Assembly: GCF_005876835.1 (NCBI RefSeq)
Contig: NZ_PPSW01000014.1
Span: 1 to 64,000 of the forward strand
DNA length: 64,000 bases
Reading direction: 5' to 3'
From: Pseudoalteromonas phenolica
Lineage (GTDB): Bacteria; Pseudomonadota; Gammaproteobacteria; Enterobacterales; Alteromonadaceae
Below are positions 61,842 through 64,000 of the stretch, piece after piece; the stretch's first letter is position 1; the number at the start of each line of letters is the position of its first letter. A model generated the notes under the pieces. The model was not told the origin of the DNA, ran no database searches, and saw only the letters and a list, made by a program, of their open reading frames with translations. The position numbers and the translations under genes are program-made.

Positions 61842-64000
61842 ATTTAACCTCACAAGGTAACCCTTTACTTACTGCATCAACGCACAGTGCGGTGATTTTA
61901 TCTTTATCGTCAGAATCATATGAAACAGACAACAGCCATGCACCATCGTTTTGTTTTATAAAGAACGGCGAAACACCCAGAATGTTGCGCCATTTATTTT
62001 TCACAAGCTGCCAGTACGCCTTCAAAATATCTAAATTATTGAACTGACCAACGACTGCAACATAACCTGAATAGCGCTGTAAATTTTTGAGCTGAATATT
62101 AACGTCAGAAAGAACATCACCACGAGGTGACAATGTCACTTTTGCTTGCGTGTTATACCCTAGCTGCTTTGTGTCTAACTTATGTTCATCAACAAAGATG
62201 TCGTACTCTCCTGGCCTAAGATCTGTAAACAAGTAATAGCCATCAAACTCAGATATCGTTTCAGCCACGACTGTTTTATGCTTATCTTTTAATTGAAGCT
62301 TAGTGTGTACAATCGGTTTGCCATTCTCATGATATAAAACACCTTCAATTTCACCGGAATAAACGACTGGAATATCTAATGACTCCATTGCCCCAGCCCT
62401 TGGTGTAAGAGAGTAACCTTCATCAGCTGGCAACATGAAAGGATCTGAAAAACTGGTTTCGACGACTTCAATATCAGTGCGACGATTTGCCATAACACCA
62501 GCTAAAACAGCCACGCCTCGCTCATCTGTTTTTGCTTTTCGATACGACTGTATGGCTCTTACAGTAACATTTTCTAAAGGCGCTTCTGTACTATCAAAAA
62601 TGCCATTGTCATTTTCATCGAAGAAGACTCTTACAATAATGGTGCCTTTATTTGAGAGTCTTTGCTTAGAACCAAAAAACTGTTCATTCATTTGGTTATA
62701 ACCAAAGCTAAACCTAGTTGAAAGTTGTAGTTGCCAATCGTCATCACTGTCGTATTGCGCTGACGTGTTTAAAATAAAATCATCAAAAGAGAAGTTAAGC
62801 CCAAGTTCGGTACTTTCGAGGCCCGAATCAAGGGCACGCTTAAACCTGAGTTGCCCTCTTAAGGTATTATTAAAGCTGCGGATAAAATCAGCTGAGTAAT
62901 CACTTACTTTCAGCTCTGGGTAAATATAATAACCAAGGTTAAACCTGACATATGACCTCCTTAAATTAGCTTTAAAGTTTAAGCTCCCAGAGCCATACTC
63001 ATCTGTACCTTGCCAATACCAGTCAAATTGATTGCCCAAAGCGTATTTTGAAAAGCGATAGTTAAGATCATGACTCAACCGAGATGCGCGTATTCCATTC
63101 GTATTTGTCACTTCAAGACTAGTTAAATAGTTTAATCGTGTGCGCTGTTTTTTATAAATATCACCAGCAAGGGTCGCCTTAAGCGTATTCACAGCGACCT
63201 CAGAAAAACGTTCTCTGCTTAATGCGAATCTAAGGCGTTGCTCTGATACTAACAACCTAGCTGTGGCTTCACTCAAATAATTTTCAGAGTTACGACCTTG
63301 ATGTGACAAATTGAACAACATCTTTCCATTAGGTTTATAACTTAACCCTGACGCAAATTCCTGAGTTGCTTTTGCCTCTTCGGTAAATTTTGAAGCCCCG
63401 ACATAGGCACTTAATTGATGAGAGAAAATATGTTCGAAACGACCTGAGAGCCTGACTTCACCAACATCAAAACCATTTTGTGTATCACTTAAAACACGCT
63501 TGCCATCTCTATTGATTGAAATAGCATAGGTGCTTTGCCCTACCTCTTCTACACCCTCACTGAAATAGCGCTCAGTGTATTTTTCAACTTGGCCTTCGGT
63601 CCCATACTTAACGACGTCAAAAATATTTTCACCGAACAGGAGTTCAATATTGTCGAAAAAAAATACCCCAGCTTGAATATCGAGTTTTTGATCTATCAAG
63701 ATGCCATTCTGATACAGCTCTATGTCCCAGCCATCGTCTGCAACTCCATTAATTGACACACGCCCTGAGCTCGTTTTAGCTAGCAGCGGAGCATTCGTTA
63801 AGCTCACCCCTTGCGATAAACTACCAATTGCGCGCTCGCCAAATAAAATAGGTTGAATATCACCAAACTTAATTTCACTGGCATTCAAGCCAAAAAGTGC
63901 ACCTTGTGGAGATTGACGACTAAAGGTAAGCCTTGAGTCTTGAAGTAGATCGCCACTTTCCCCAGATAGGAAGTATTCCGACCGTAAATAAGCTAATTCG
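61822..64000 (-). CDS. Large envelope protein with SdrD-B-like and SPOR-like segments (5' end beyond window)
   Basis: The frame stays open from 61822 to the right edge (725 visible residues), so the start is outside; a TTG at 63888 is only an in-frame codon. The visible part begins with SEYFLSGESGDLLQD. Then SINGVADDGWDIELYQNGIL starts a usher- or surface-type beta segment, followed by a long region of beta strands that looks like a barrel (for example GYYIYPELKVSDYSADFIRS). VFFDENDNGIFDSTEAPLEN is an SdrD-B-like calcium motif, and a CnaB-like segment follows (DGYYLFTDLRPGEYDIFVD). The last 85 residues look SPOR-like (YVAVVGQFNNLDILKAYW, ALCVDAVSKGLPCEV). I do not recognise a named family; an outer-membrane usher-like protein is one possibility. 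Confidence 0.7.
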   Translation of the reverse strand, partial: ELAYLRSEYFLSGESGDLLQDSRLTFSRQSPQGALFGLNASEIKFGDIQPILFGERAIGSLSQGVSLTNAPLLAKTSSGRVSINGVADDGWDIELYQNGILIDQKLDIQAGVFFFDNIELLFGENIFDVVKYGTEGQVEKYTERYFSEGVEEVGQSTYAISINRDGKRVLSDTQNGFDVGEVRLSGRFEHIFSHQLSAYVGASKFTEEAKATQEFASGLSYKPNGKMLFNLSHQGRNSENYLSEATARLLVSEQRLRFALSRERFSEVAVNTLKATLAGDIYKKQRTRLNYLTSLEVTNTNGIRASRLSHDLNYRFSKYALGNQFDWYWQGTDEYGSGSLNFKANLRRSYVRFNLGYYIYPELKVSDYSADFIRSFNNTLRGQLRFKRALDSGLESTELGLNFSFDDFILNTSAQYDSDDDWQLQLSTRFSFGYNQMNEQFFGSKQRLSNKGTIIVRVFFDENDNGIFDSTEAPLENVTVRAIQSYRKAKTDERGVAVLAGVMANRRTDIEVVETSFSDPFMLPADEGYSLTPRAGAMESLDIPVVYSGEIEGVLYHENGKPIVHTKLQLKDKHKTVVAETISEFDGYYLFTDLRPGEYDIFVDEHKLDTKQLGYNTQAKVTLSPRGDVLSDVNIQLKNLQRYSGYVAVVGQFNNLDILKAYWQLVKNKWRNILGVSPFFIKQNDGAWLLSVSYDSDDKDKITALCVDAVSKGLPCEVKYVQFTQ

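Overview
The window reads as an ordinary stretch of chromosome from a marine gammaproteobacterium of the order Alteromonadales, most likely Pseudoalteromonas. This rests on low GC content, the gene order pdxB-asd-fimV-truA-accD-folC-dedD-cvpA-purF, the DUF3450/TtpC/ExbB/ExbD/TonB/TPR locus, a BCCT transporter, leucine dehydrogenase, LrgAB and MiaE. No insertion sequence, prophage, CRISPR array or rRNA was seen. The assignment comes from family knowledge, not a database search.

Left end (1-12.6 kb). A Cys-rich HvfA-type peptide gene is cut by the left edge. It is followed by dusC and a small DksA/TraR-type zinc finger gene. Next comes a TonB2-type energy-transduction operon on the minus strand (DUF3450, TtpC, ExbB2, ExbD2, TonB2, TPR, then a diverged DUF885-like lipoprotein). 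After it lie a chromosomal CAT-like acetyltransferase, leucine dehydrogenase and a BetT-like transporter.

12.6-30.3 kb. A methionine operon (metA plus a metH divided cleanly into two genes) has a tandem MetJ-like operator. Then come a DMT exporter, ettA, a PilZ protein, and a DUF350/DUF1190/glutathionylspermidine-synthase-like set. These are followed by ygfZ, an SlyD-like isomerase, a small envelope operon (hypothetical, DUF481, PH-like), a crotonase, LrgAB and MscS. A compact minus-strand operon follows: an XRE regulator, a four-helix membrane protein and a 57-residue double-glycine-type peptide. The peptide gene is easy to miss because it is short.

30.5-54 kb. Housekeeping genes: cysS, ppiB, lpxH, a DUF218 protein, miaE, a Yip1 protein, the purF-to-truA cluster, fimV/hubP, asd, pdxB and fadE. 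The fimV gene is exceptionally long (2367 codons) and carries two families of acidic tandem repeats. A FadR-like palindrome precedes fadE.

54-64 kb. A ZnuD-like TonB-dependent receptor preceded by a Zur-like box, with a MerC-domain protein downstream; an orphan ABC ATPase/permease pair; tRNA-Arg(CCU). The window ends with a minus-strand operon encoding a large envelope protein with SdrD-B-like and SPOR-like segments (cut by the right edge), a SPOR lipoprotein and three tandem FlgO-domain lipoproteins. The best candidates for undescribed biology are the XRE/membrane/double-glycine peptide operon, the FlgO/SPOR cluster and the HvfA-like precursor.
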